Below are positions 36,063 through 47,136 of a DNA stretch of 64,000 bases, in pieces (the stretch's first letter is position 1; each line of letters opens with the position of its first letter). A program made the position numbers and the translations under genes. Under the pieces are notes generated by a model. It was not told the origin of the DNA. It saw only the letters and a list, made by a program, of their open reading frames with translations, and ran no database searches. This DNA comes from Phragmites australis (lineage: Eukaryota; Streptophyta; Magnoliopsida; Poales; Poaceae), in NCBI RefSeq assembly GCF_958298935.1, contig NC_084924.1, forward strand, positions 31,097,819-31,161,818, in the 5' to 3' direction.

Positions 36063-38710
36063 ATGGCGTCCCTCTCCCCTTCCCTCCACCTCCCTTGGTA
36101 CGCCTCCCCCTCCTCCTGCGCCTCTCCTTCCTGCCAATATCCCTCGCCGCCTCGGGCATGGGCTCTCTAGGTGGGAGTGGGACACAGAAATCTTTGCGTT
36201 TTTTCTTTGCCTGCCCTCTTTGCTGAGACACGCGAAGTGCTGTGGTTCCGCCGTCGTAGGGAAAGAAATGTTCCCGTGGCCTATGCCCTGGATGGATTTG
36301 TTGCGTTTCTTGCTTCAAGGTACCTGCATTTCTTTGGTTAAGTCTTGTTGCTCTACCAACAAAAGGGGAAGGGTGGCGGTGGTACCGCACATTCTTTATT
36401 CGGATGCAGTTGGCGTAGGGAGAGTGCGAACAATCAGTCTAAATTTCTAGGCAAATTCCGTTAAATGCAGTCAGCGGCATCTTCCTGCATCTCCTTGACC
36501 GCAGGAACTCGCAGTGGAAGGCACATTTTGTTACTAGATATATAACTCTGTACGGGAGTATCTCAAATTGATTGTGCAGCAATTTGGATGAGTGTAGGAA
36601 CTAGGTGGCTTTATATTAAGAAGAAATTGGCACCCAAATTCGAGTTGAAGATGACTCGAATCTAGGTGGCCCACACCTCCCGCCAACTAAGCTAGGCTCA
36701 GTTCCTTATCTTACAAAAATTTTACCTTACCTATGCCAAGACCTTAGATATAGTACTTCTTTTGCTTCCATGGGTCACTGATTGATAATCTACTGTTATA
36801 TGTATTTATCTTTTTGATATCTGAAGCCTTGTAAATTCACAAAATATGGTGTTAGTGACGAACCTTTAAGTTGCCCCTCTTAGCACCGTTCTGTGATAAC
36901 CTCATGACCATGTTAACATACCTCATACTTGTAGATACAATGTTCAACGTGAAGATGCGGTTTCTAGCAATCAGCTTTGGGATTTGGTAGCTTTTACCGT
37001 TTGGTCTTAAGATGTTTAGATCCCATCTTCTAGTTAGTATCAAATGTTGTGCTGAGCATTCATGTTTTAAATTCATTTTAGTTTAATAAAGTGCTTAAAA
37101 CTAAATTGATACATTATTGCTTAATAGAAAGGGCTGTTTTTCCTCTGAAATCTAACATACAAAATTTAGTGGAGCTCTTACTTTGTCTGAAATAAACCAG
37201 CAATTCAAGAACTGGCTTCCTTGGAAAGACACAAGGGATCCGTCCTCCTCGTGTTATCCCTACGGACAGAGTCAGTCTTGTCAGAAAAGTAGTGGAATGC
37301 AAGGAATCTAGAATTGGAAAGAAGCCCATTGAAGTTCCATCAAATGTTACTCTCACATTAGAGGAGCAGTTTGTCAAAGCTAAGGGTCCGCTAGGGGAAT
37401 TATCTTTAAGCTATCCAGGTGAAGTGAAAATTGTGAAAGAAGAATCTGGTAAGCTGAGAGTTTTCAAGACTGCGGAAACCAAAAGGGCGAACCAGATGCA
37501 CGGACTTTTCAGGTAAGTGACAATTGGAACCTACAAAAATGAGTTTGCTTATTTCATGTTTCGCTGGTTCGCTGCTCATATTGTGATTCACTGTTTCACT
37601 AGTTTTATCTTTGTTTTCCATATCTTTTCCTGATATTCCTAAAGCTGCCAACTTATGAGCTCTCTGTCCTTGTCTGAACTCACATATTTGAGCTATCGCA
37701 TATTTCTACGTAGTATCTATTCCTTGTGGCAATATTATACTGTGTATTTATTTTTCTCTGACCTCTTGTCTGGCCAATAACCAATATATGTGATGATCTG
37801 TCTTTGTTTTGGAGCTCAGGAACTAGGCTTTACGCTTTTAAGTGTGGACCAAAAGTCTACTAAACAATCTGCCTTGAGAAGAAACAGTCACAGTTCTAGT
37901 AGTTCTGACAGATATCTGGATAAGAATGTCTATCTTGCATTTATCACTCTATCCAGTATTCATACCAAGGAATATCATTTTTAAAGAGCAGTGTTTGGGG
38001 CACTTGGGCCATGATTTGTCCTGGTATTCTTCTAATGAATAAAAGGAATAGCAAGATATCATGGTGAAAGTAGCCACCTTGATGCATGATCAAGGATTGA
38101 CCACAAAGATGTCATAGATCACCAAATTCTCTATTCTTTACTATGCATCAGCTTTTTTTTACCTTCAGGCTTCAGCCAACCCTTTCATAGTTCTCTCATC
38201 AGTATCTTCATTTTATTTGCCTTAAGCATTAAGAATCTTCTACTGAATGATCTTTGGACGTTTTCTAATCATCGATTGGTTAAAGATATCATATTATGAT
38301 ATTTTTTTAAAATCTTGTCTCACCTTTCCTCTACGTATTACTCTAAAAACTCAAGTTAAAATATTCAATGCAGAACCCTGACGGACAACATCATCATTGG
38401 CGTGTCAAAAGGATTCGAAAAGAAGCTTCAGTTAGTGGGTGTCGGGTATCGTGCAGCAGTGGAGGGCAACGATCTCGTGATGAACCTGGGATTCTCGCAC
38501 CCTGTTCGGATGGCTGTTCCAGAAGGCCTGAAGGTTAAGGTGGAAGAGAACACCAGGATCATTGTCAGTGGCTATGACAAGAGCGAAATTGGTCAGTTCG
38601 CTGCTACTATCAAGAAGTGGAGGCCGCCTGAGCCATACAAGGGAAAGGGTATCCGATATGCCAATGAGGTTGTGAGAAGGAAGGAGGGCAAAGCTGGAAA
38701 GAAGAAATAG
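36063..38710 (+). CDS. RPL6: Plastid 50S ribosomal protein L6 (nuclear gene, bL6c/uL6c)
   Basis: Component of the large subunit of the chloroplast ribosome, made in the cytosol and imported. Three exons by GT-AG and frame: 36063-36097, 37201-37512, 38374-38710; spliced length 684 nt, 227 residues. Residues 1-11 ([11 protein letters not shown]) plus the start of exon 2 give a Ser-rich transit peptide. The mature part begins near [20 protein letters not shown] and contains both L6 folds, with [18 protein letters not shown] and, in exon 3, [24 protein letters not shown] and a basic tail AGKKK. The last two are strongly conserved in bacterial-type L6 (the family ends G.GI.Y..E.VR.K.GK). Both junction codons (Cys, Arg) are rebuilt cleanly. 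Introns are 1.1 and 0.86 kb. No lesion seen; function as a working gene is likely. Very short first exon, so the start is the least sure point. Confidence 0.93.
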
Positions 38711-39083
38711 AAACTGGTTCTTTGTTTTTGCGGGTTTCATACTTCATTTCATTTCCACTGTAATCCATCGTTATGTACTGAAACCAAACTTAAGAATATT
38801 TTGTTCTTTTCTGTTCATGATATGTAGAGATTCAACATTTTCAGCATCCCTTTCTTTCCTGGTCTTTCAAACCCTTCAGCTACTCCATTAGAAAAACCAG
38901 AAAGACTTGGAGAACATAACCTCCATACAACCCTGATCAATGTGCAAGTGACAAGTGCTGACAAAGAAGGATAGGGATAGCCTTTCTGTAACAAGATACT
39001 TGTTTCCTTTTTTGATGGATCGAGGGAGTTTGGTGTACTGCAGTATCTATGAGGTGGTGTGCCACTGAAATTATTTGACCAGA

Positions 39084-39213
39084 GGCTGTTTCAGAAGTTG
39101 GGCAAGAAGGCCTAGAAGTTGAAGTGGAAGAGCACAGCAGGATCGTTGTGACAGCTTGTGAGCGTGCTCAGTGTGGTTTGTGAAGGAGGAGGGCAGAGCT
39201 GCAAAGAAGAAAT
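39084..39213 (+). pseudogene. Decayed duplicate of RPL6 exon 3
   Basis: GGCTGTTTCAGAAG...GCCTAGAAGTTGAAGTGGAAGAGCACAG matches exon 3 at 38511-38570 (GGCTGTTCCAGAAGGCCTGAAGG, then GTGGAAGAGAACACC), and GTGAAGGAGGAGGGCAGAGC...AAGAAGAAAT matches its 3' end at 38670-38708. The segment between (about 100 bp of the exon) is missing, there is an 11-bp insertion after CAGAAG, and the frame has a stop (GCC TAG). No introns or other exons nearby. It starts 0.37 kb downstream of the true stop codon. Confidence 0.75.
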
Positions 39214-39639
39214 CGACCAGGAGTAAGGATGATCCAACTGCAATAATTTTTGCTGAGGATAATCCCCCTGTTCTGCCAGTTGCACCCAGAAGGTGGGGTC
39301 ACTCCTAGACTGTGAAAGACTGAAAGGTATTCTGAACTCTTCTGCATGAGTGTTGACTGAACAAGGGCCGTCTCCCTTATCATTCTACTAATGTCAATCA
39401 CTAGAAGGTCCTGTTCATCACGCAAAGCTCCATTGATCAGGTTCCTCTGCAAAGGCTAGGATGTTATAAATAGCATGAGCTTTGAGATTTTGGACAGGTG
39501 AGGAAGTAGGAATTCAGTGTTGTCTATTTGCGGTGTTTTTGATGTTAGGCTCTACCAGGATAAAGGAGGAACCAGAGCAGTTGAGATATTAGAAGGCAAC
39601 TGAAATGTACAGACTACATCAACATGTGCATTTTTTTAG
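39214..39639. other. Intergenic, nothing recognised
   Basis: Between the RPL6 fragment and the LINE end. No coding, RNA or repeat feature that I can support. Confidence 0.5.
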
Positions 39640-41765
39640 ATAAATAGAGTTTTATTTCATCTGACCAATGAAATTGTTCCGATCTCTACATCATAAAATG
39701 CATTCAGCCTATCATTATTACAAAAGTAAATTCCACCTAGGCAGGAAACGCCATAAGGTACTAGGAAGTTTAACAAATAGGAAATGCTCATTTTAGACAT
39801 TTAATCTATTGCTAAATCTTCACCTGAACTTGGCGAAGATGTCTATCGTTGTGATCTCCAATTGATGACATTTTGGCCTCATATTCTCTTGGTCCTCCAC
39901 CTTCCTTTGAAGTAGTGCCCAGAAACGGATCAAGTGTGTAGCCCTGTAGACAACTTGCATAGGAGTAAATATGTTTGTCTTGTTAAAAATCATATCATTC
40001 TGGCTAAACCAAATTACCCAACAAATAGCTATGGCTCCCACCAAAATTTGTTTCTTTAGACCTATATTTATTCTACTTAACTGTGAACCAAACATGTTGG
40101 ATATACTAATAGGAGGAGTTAATCCAAAAGATACTTGAACTATTCTCCAAATGAACTTTGCAAAATTACAATTAAAGAAAAGATGTTGAATAGTCTTATT
40201 GCAACTACAAAAACAACATTTTTCATTCTCATGGCAATTTCTTCTTAATAAATTATCTTTAGTTAAAACCACCCCTGTGTACAGGAACCACATGAAAATA
40301 TTGATTTTCAATGTAAGCTTCAATTTCCATAAGTATCGATTGTTGTATATTATGTTACTATCTAGCATTGCCCTATACATTGACTGTACCAAGAAATGAC
40401 CATTTTGATAAAGACCATGTAAACAAGCCAGGCTCCTAAGATAAATCAATGTTAGCGATTTTGGCTACTAGATCATGCCATGTCTACGAAAAGATACATT
40501 AGGAGGATCATAATGAAGAACTTCCGAAATAGATTGTTGCTTTCTATAGGCAATGTTGTATAAAGTTGGGTGTTGCTCTTTTAAAGTGGTTGTCTCTAAC
40601 CATTTATCTTTCCAAAATCTAATTTGAGTGTCACTCCTTAATTGAAAATTCCCAGAGCTTAGGAATAGATTTTTGACATTCATTAATTCCGACCAGAATT
40701 GTGAATCACCAGGTTTTTTAGCCACTTGAGCAATAGTTTTATTACCCAAAAAAAATTTCTAATCAATTTCTGCCATGTCCCATCCTCATTAATTAACTTA
40801 AAGAGTCATTTGCTTAGTAGACATTTGTTTTGGTTATCCAGGTCTTGAAGACCCAAACCACCCTAATCCTTCGGTCTACAAAGTATGATCCACTTTGCCA
40901 ACCTATATTTCTTCTTATAGTCATCACATTGCCAGAAGAATCTAGATCGGTAATAATCTAATTTCTTGAGAACACCTTTTGGTATCTCGAAGAAGGATAG
41001 CATGAACATGGCGAGGCTACTCAAAACTGAGTTAATAAGAACCCGCCTTGCCCCATAAGAAAGATGTTTTCCTTTCCAACTACTCAATTTTTTCTCAAAT
41101 CTATCTTCTATCATTTTTCAATCCTTATTACTTATACGTCTATGGTGCATAGGAATTCCTACATACCTAAACGGATAATCCCCTAGTTCACATCTGAAGA
41201 TTTGTATATATCGATCATTATAGTCTTTGGCTTCTCCATAGCAAAAAAAAGTTTATTTTTATGAAAATTAATCTTCAAGCTTGATAATTGCTCAAAGGTA
41301 TAGAGCAAGAGCTTCATATTTTTTGCATGTTCAAGATCATGATCTATGAAAAGAATCGTGTCATCCGCATATCGAAGAATTGAAAGACCATTTTCAATTA
41401 AATGAGGGACTACTCCACCAATTTGTCCATCTTCCTTTACTCTTGCAATGAAAATTGCAAGTATATCAACCACTAAATTAAACAGGATTGGAGACATAGG
41501 ATCATCTTGTCTTAAACCTTTTCTAGTTTGAAAATAGTACCCCACCTCATCATTAACCTTAACACCTACATTTCCTTTGGTTACAAAATGTTATATCCAA
41601 GAACACCAATTGTTTGAGAAACCTTTCATCCTCAACACTTATTGTAAGAAGGGTTATTTGACTTTATCATAAGTCTTCTCAAAATCAAATTTTAGGATTA
41701 CCCCAAAATAACCATCGTCGAAGTCATTACATACAACAGCCAGATCAAAGTTTATTGGAACCACC
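39640..41765 (-). mobile_element. L1-type LINE, 5'-truncated and degenerate
   Basis: On the minus strand, pieces of the plant LINE ORF2 occur in order from 41765 down: FDFEKTYDKVK (RT motif A, 41650-41700), GLRQDDPMSPILFNLVVD (41480-41530), YADDTIL (41360-41385), the SWKGKHLSYGARRVLINSVL block (41000-41080), FWKDKWLE (40590-40620), and the zf-RVT domain with CCFCSCNKTIQHLFFNC (40140-40220). Several shifts and stops break it; the longest frame is 209 residues (39820-40449). Endonuclease and ORF1 are absent, as expected of 5' truncation. A short T run at about 39630 on the + strand could be the poly-A end. Confidence 0.88.
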
Positions 41766-43080
41766 GGCATGTACCTCCTAAACAGATGCATGAGTTACCT
41801 CTGGGACTGTAACATCCGCGAGTTCGGAGGCACCGGCAACCTCTGCGACAATACATGGAGTTTCCTGGGTCAAATGCTCAACAGGCTCCACTTCCTAGCT
41901 ACTACTGCCCGGCACATCCTGAACCGATGGCATCGAGCTTCCTCCGACACCCACATCAACTACCAACTCTGCGCAACAAACTTGAGAACCATTCACACAT
42001 TCCTTGTACAGCTTCCAATCAATTTCTGACGTCAAGTCCATAACAACATAGTGAGCCCTACCACCCCTGTCGGCATCAAATCTTTCCCGTATGGTTACAT
42101 TACTTACATCCGCATCAACATTCATAACTGTCCTAACCCGAGCAACAACTTCGTCGAAGCAAGGAGGGTTCCCAAATTTCAACACTTTCTCCCTCATCTT
42201 ATCAAACTCTCCATTTGTATTAACCGTGCCACCACAAAACATACGAACAATCTGTTCCATCTACACAAACCATCCAAACATTACACGTGTACACAAATAT
42301 CATTGCTATAACACATGCAAATCCTACACATTATACATTTCAATATGATTAAAATTCATCTCTACAATTCAAAAACACTTGTATACACACATGAACATGT
42401 ATTGCTCATATAATTAAGTGTAGCTATATGTATTTCAATTTCCTACGCTCAAACAATTACATGTAACAAATTTCACACGATACATATGCATTACTATACA
42501 TACATAGCACGATATATGAGCTCCGATCTAGATCGAAACATACAAATTTCATAGATCAATAAAATCATAGTCTAAACCCTAACTACCCGAGAACTAACAA
42601 TGCAAACAAAAAAAATACTTTGAGGGATTAGAGGAGCTACCTTCCTAAGACTCTTTCCCCTCAAATCCCCTTCGAATCGGGCCCGAAATCGATGGAGAAT
42701 GGAGGGAGGAGGGCGTCGGCGGCGCTTGGAGTCGCTGCTGCTCGCGGGTGGGTGAGGAAGAAGAAGCCCGATGAGGAGAGAAAGGCCAGGGCACAGCCTG
42801 TATGCAGTTGTGTCACGCCAAAGGGGGTGGCGTGACTCCGATCGCGCCAGCTTCCTTGGCGCGACACAGGTGGGGAGAGAAGACCCCGGGCGCCCCCTGT
42901 ATGACGCTGTGTCACGCCAAAGTGGCTGACGTGATCGAAGTCGCGCCAGCCCTCCTGGCGCGACACATGTTTGCCACGTCGGCACGCCGTGTGGTACGGG
43001 GCCGGATGACCGCCAACGTGGCACCTCAGTCACGCCAGACTACTTGGCGTGATAAAAGAGGCCACTTCTTAAAATTTTAG
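41766..43080 (-). mobile_element. End of a Mutator-like element (MULE) with mudrA-like first exon
   Basis: A minus-strand open frame (42260-41895, 121 residues) reads RMFCGGTVN, RVRTVMNVDADVSNVTIRER and GGRAHYVVMDLTSEIDWKLY, followed by SQVCCAELVVDV. I recognise this as the N-terminal region preceding the MuDR DNA-binding/transposase domain in grass mudrA proteins. The transposase core itself is not present; the sequence is replaced at about 41766 by the LINE. Upstream of the start come a 0.35-kb AT-rich leader and then the repeat-rich end (42790-43080). The gene is a fragment, though this exon has no stop. Confidence 0.65.
42790..43065. repeat. Tandem GTCACGCCAA...TTGGCGCGAC units at the MULE end
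   Basis: Two units of about 113 bp (starting near 42797 and 42910) each contain CCTGTATG, TGTGTCACGCCAAAG, CGCGCCAGC and GGCGCGACACA; a shorter third occurs at 43030-43055 (GTCACGCCAGAC...TTGGCGTGA). Each unit is an imperfect inverted repeat of the GTCACGCCAA word. Such arrays lie at the ends of some Mutator-like elements. Confidence 0.75.
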
Positions 43081-43403
43081 ATCCCCACATATTTTTATTA
43101 AAATATTAGTATTAAATAGGCTAAAAAAAATTCCATCCCCGGATGAGCGGCCGCGAGACACACGCAACACAGGCGAGCCAAAGGCGGCTGTGGCCTGTGG
43201 CTCAGCTCCGCCGCCCGTCCCGGGCCACTCACACGCGCGGGCCCGACCGGGGCGGCCGAACCGCCTGGCTCGGCTGCCGCCAGGTGGCCACCACCTCGTC
43301 GTCTCAGCTCCGCCTCGCCTTCCAATATCTCTCTTCCTTCGCCGCCGCCGCGCGCGCACTCTCCTTCTCCTAGGCTTCTCTACGCATCGTCGCCTTGGCC
43401 CCG

Positions 43404-46400
43404 ATGGAGATGGCGTGCTTCAACGGCTCGCTCTCGCCGCGCCTGACCTGCGACCGGCCGCGGGGTAGGCACGCGCACTGTAGAGCGGCGCTGCGGTACC
43501 TCCCGCAGCGCGCGGCCTCCTTCCCCGGGCGGCTCGCACGCGGCGCGGCGGTGGGTCGTGGCAGGAGGCGGCTCGCGGCGGCGGCGGAGCCGCAGACCTT
43601 GCAGGAGCAGCCGGCGCGGACGGAAGGGTCGGGTGCCGCCGAGGCTTGCTCCAAGCTGATCCTTGTCGTCGGCGGGACCGGTGGCGTTGGTAGGAGAACA
43701 TAATCCCTTCTCTCCATTACAGCGTTGTTAGCATTTTCTTATCGAGAATAAGATTTCGTGGCGGATTTCAGCGCCTAGACAGTAAAACTGGCGAGTTCAT
43801 TTATCTGAATTTGACCTATCCTTCCAATTACTGAGTTTCACTCATGGGAGACGTTAAACATTGTAAAACGAAGGATGACGTGTTTGCGTCGCATCATACG
43901 TTTTCACCTACTTGTGTTGCTGTCCTGCAGCAGCAGTTCTTAGTGTTGTTTGCCAGATCAATTGGCAAGATATTGACTGAGTACATCCTTGCAGGGCAGT
44001 TAATTGTAGCATCTTTGCTGAGCAGGAACATCAAGTCAAGGTTGCTCCTAAGAGACCCCGAAAAGGCAGCGTCTCTATTTGGCAAGCAGGATGAGAGCGT
44101 TCTGCAGGTACATTTGGACTTCAGCAGTCTATTTTGTCCAGGTGTCCACGAAAAAAAGTACAGTGTATCGTGACTGGAGTGACTCCAGCTAATACGAGTT
44201 TAACTTTCATGGCAGGTTTACAAAGCGGACACAAGAAATACTAATGATTTGGATCCACAAATGTTTGAGGTTGGTCCCTTCCGTTTCTTTGAAGTCATAC
44301 AGTTTATCTGTTTATGGGCTCTATTTCTGCAATGATTGAAAAAATCAAAATATAGGGGTTTCTTTTCATAGGGAGTTACGCACGTGATCTGTTGTACTGG
44401 GACTACAGCATTTCCGTCAAAGCGCTGGGATGGAGATAACACTCCAGAACGTGTAGGTATGTAGTGCCTGGGATTCTGCAGTTAAAGTTAAAATTTTCGC
44501 CCAAGATTATCTAGTTAATGTTCAAAAAAAGAATCTGCAGTTAAACTTCTCTTATCTTACTTAAATAATCTAGTACAATGCAAAAATTTAAGATAGACAT
44601 AAAAGTTTTGGGTAAGGACAATCTTGGGGGAGCCTAGGAGACTTTCAGTTCCAGAATGAAGCAAATAAAAAACTGACATGTAGCTGTGGCAGAGGGATAG
44701 TGAGTTTTTCTTTGAAATCTCAAGTTCTCAACATCAATTTACTAGGTGCTTATTATGTAAATATTCTGTTGGTCAGATCATGCACACCTCTATGCTTAGT
44801 CATTCGAGGTCCATGTGTATTGATGATTATTGCTATATATTTATGGAAGCATATCCATCTTTGTCACATATAACAAGCTAACAGCGTCAGTGATGAATTC
44901 ATGGGTGAGCAAACAATATCTTACTGCTTGTTCGCTGATCACACACACATTTTCTGTTGATAGATTGGGATGGTATCCGAAATCTGGTTAGCGCCCTGCC
45001 ACAGACAATCAAGAGACTGGTTCTTGTGTCATCCATTGGTGTTACAAAATACAATGAACTGCCATGGAGGTATACCTTATAATTCCAAGGAAGAACTTCG
45101 GTATTTACAGTTGAACTTCATGACATCATAGTAACTGTGTTACACGGACACGGGTGTCGGAGTCCGACTCTGGTGCGGGTGTCCAATTCGGCAAACTATA
45201 AAGAGGATTCGTCAAGGATTCGTCGTATATATATTATTAGTTTTATTTTTTTATGTTTTAAACCTAAGTATATACATAAAATATATGTATAACATAGACA
45301 TCTAACTCTTCTTTAATACATTAGAAGGGGAAATAAAATCATAGTTCTACTTTAGAATCAAATTCACTAGAGTTGTCAAAGAAAATAGAAAAGAATAAAA
45401 GTGAAATGGGCTCAATTCATCATTTGTTGGCCATTTGGCCCATCCAGCCATTGGCCTATCTAAGCTGCACGCCCTAAGCCCCAGCCGCATGGCGCACACT
45501 CGAGTCCTCCTGAGTCCTTGCTGCCGCCGCCGCCTCTCCGGCTCTCCCCTGACTGCCGCCGCCGTCGCCTCTCCCTCCCCCCCCCCCCCCGCCGCCTCTC
45601 TGGCTCTCCCCCAACTGCCGCCGCCGCCGCCTCCCCCCCCCCCCCCCCCCGCTGCCGCCGCCGCCTCCTCTCCCCCGCCTGCCCTCCACCTGCTGCCGCC
45701 ACCTCTCCCCCGCCGCTGCCATTGCCTCTCCCCTGCCTGCTGCCGTCGCCTCTCCCTGCCTTGGACACGGCCACACCGCGTCGGATGCGTGTCGCACCGC
45801 GTCCAACGCGAGTCGACACGGCGATACGCGTCGACACGGCAAAAAATTGTGGACACGCGTGTCCCTGTAACACAGCATAGTAATGTTAAATGTTATGATC
45901 CATTTACAACAGTATGCAAGACATGCTTTATGTGTACCCTGAAATTATTCAAAGTTTCATAAACAGTTTATATATATTAGTTTATTATTAGCAATGACTT
46001 CCTGTCAGAAAGTCTTACCCTAATATTTGTGCGCAAGACTTAACATGTTTGTTACTTCCACCTTAGTTTACTGTGCCTTTCACCTTGATATTTCTTTCCA
46101 TTGAATTTTATTCAACTTCAACAATGCCAGAATTTTAACCTTGGTCCTTACTCAATCATGCTATGTGTTTCTCAGTGTCATGAATCTCTTCGGTGTGCTC
46201 AAGTACAAGAAGATGGCAGAAGACTTTGTCCGCAATTCAGGCATACCATTCACCATTATCAGGTTTATATCGTGCACAGAAAAAAAAATTGTGGGCCCAT
46301 CATGGATATATTATTCTGACATGATGCTAGCTGTTTGCAGGCCTGGAAGATTGACTGATGGGCCCTACACTTCGTATGATCTTAATACGCTTCTTAAAGC

Positions 46401-47136
46401 TACAGCTGGAGAGCGACGAGCAGTAGTTATAGGCCAAGGTCATTTCTTGTTTTATTCCCCTGCATTTTATGATGATTTTTTTAATAAGAGTTTTGGTTCC
46501 TCTTAACACTTTCTCATTATCCTACTTAGGTGACAAGCTTGTGGGGGAAGTTAGCAGACTGGTGGTGGCAGAAGCTTGTATCCAAGCTTTGGATATTGAA
46601 TCCACTGAAGGACAAATATATGAGATTAATTCAGTGAAGGTATTCATTTTTTTAGAGCGGATTCATAATTATCTTAGGCTCATCAACCAAGAAGTAATAT
46701 GATCAAATCCCAGAAAAATCACAAATAAATTCACACTTGTAGTTAGCATTTGGACTGCTATAGGATTCGAACCGTGGCTTGATCACAAGACACGGTACCA
46801 AACCGGTTAGCATTCATGCTTATGACATGGTGTTTATATTTAATCATTACCTACATTCTTCCCTTTTGAAACATAAATTTTGTTTACCTTTAAAATAAAA
46901 TAGGTAATCGCTGCTTGTTGTGTCATATGGCTGGCGTGAATATGGGTACTGACACTAACTAGAATTGCTGCATACCAAACTGGACCTCATTAGATGTGCA
47001 TTGTTGCTTATTTTCTGGGTAATTAAGTGCAACCTGTTTATCTTTGACTGAGATGGACAATATAATTCAGGGCGAAGGACCTGGAACGGACCCAGAGAAA
47101 TGGAAGGTGCTATTCAGATCTGTTCAATCAAACTAG
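43404..47136 (+). CDS. Atypical short-chain dehydrogenase / NmrA-like NAD(P)-binding protein, probably plastid
   Basis: Nine exons by frame and GT-AG: 43404-43689, 43995-44107, 44216-44269, 44372-44456, 44964-45069, 46176-46262, 46341-46438, 46530-46639, 47071-47136; 1005 nt, 334 residues. The N-terminal 80 residues are Arg/Ala-rich and look like a plastid transit peptide. The Rossmann signature VVGGTGGVG is at residues 88-96, then LIVASLLSRNIKSRLLLRDP, GVTHVICCTGTTAFPSKRW, LVLVSSIGVTKYNELPWS, YKKMAEDFVRNSGIPFTIIR and PGRLTDGPYTSYDL. This matches the plant family of the Arabidopsis At1g72640 type (from memory). Substrate unknown; the canonical SDR Tyr-x3-Lys appears only as the YKKMAEDFV segment, as in atypical SDRs. 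Two transposons sit in introns 5 and 8 and do not touch exons. Likely functional. Confidence 0.88.
45127..45883. mobile_element. hAT-like MITE in intron 5 of the SDR gene
   Basis: Element 45135-45875 (741 bp) flanked by perfect 8-bp duplications CATAGTAA (45127-45134 and 45876-45883). Terminal inverted repeats CTGTGTTACACGGACACG and CTGTGTTACAGGGACACG match at 22 of 25 positions. GACACG words recur near both ends. The interior is rich in CCG/CTC triplets, with C runs at 45580-45590 and 45633-45650; no transposase. An 8-bp duplication is the mark of the hAT superfamily. Long open frames here are by-products of the triplet repeats. Confidence 0.85.
46645..46860 (-). mobile_element. Possible SINE in intron 8 of the SDR gene
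   Basis: On the minus strand it carries GGTTCGAATCC (46773-46763), a perfect RNA polymerase III B box (GGTTCGANNCC), preceded by CTTGTGATCAAG, which can form an anticodon-like stem. The + strand has a T run at 46648-46654, consistent with a 3' poly-A tail on the minus strand. Total about 200 bp. The A box is not clear and no target duplication was found, so this is tentative; it could be a pseudo-tRNA. Confidence 0.4.

Noticed and set aside
43069..43359. Arg/Gly-rich minus-strand frames next to the SDR gene start
   Set aside because: GC-rich promoter and leader of the SDR gene; no domain and no splice or transcript support.
45435..45962. Long overlapping open frames on both strands, Pro/Arg/Gly-rich
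   Set aside because: They are products of CCG/CTC triplet repeats inside the hAT-like MITE in an intron. No domain, no initiation context, and open in five frames at once.
46763..46773. Functional tRNA gene on the minus strand
   Set aside because: Only the B box and part of an anticodon-like arm are present; acceptor stem, D arm and terminator do not fit. Listed as a possible SINE.
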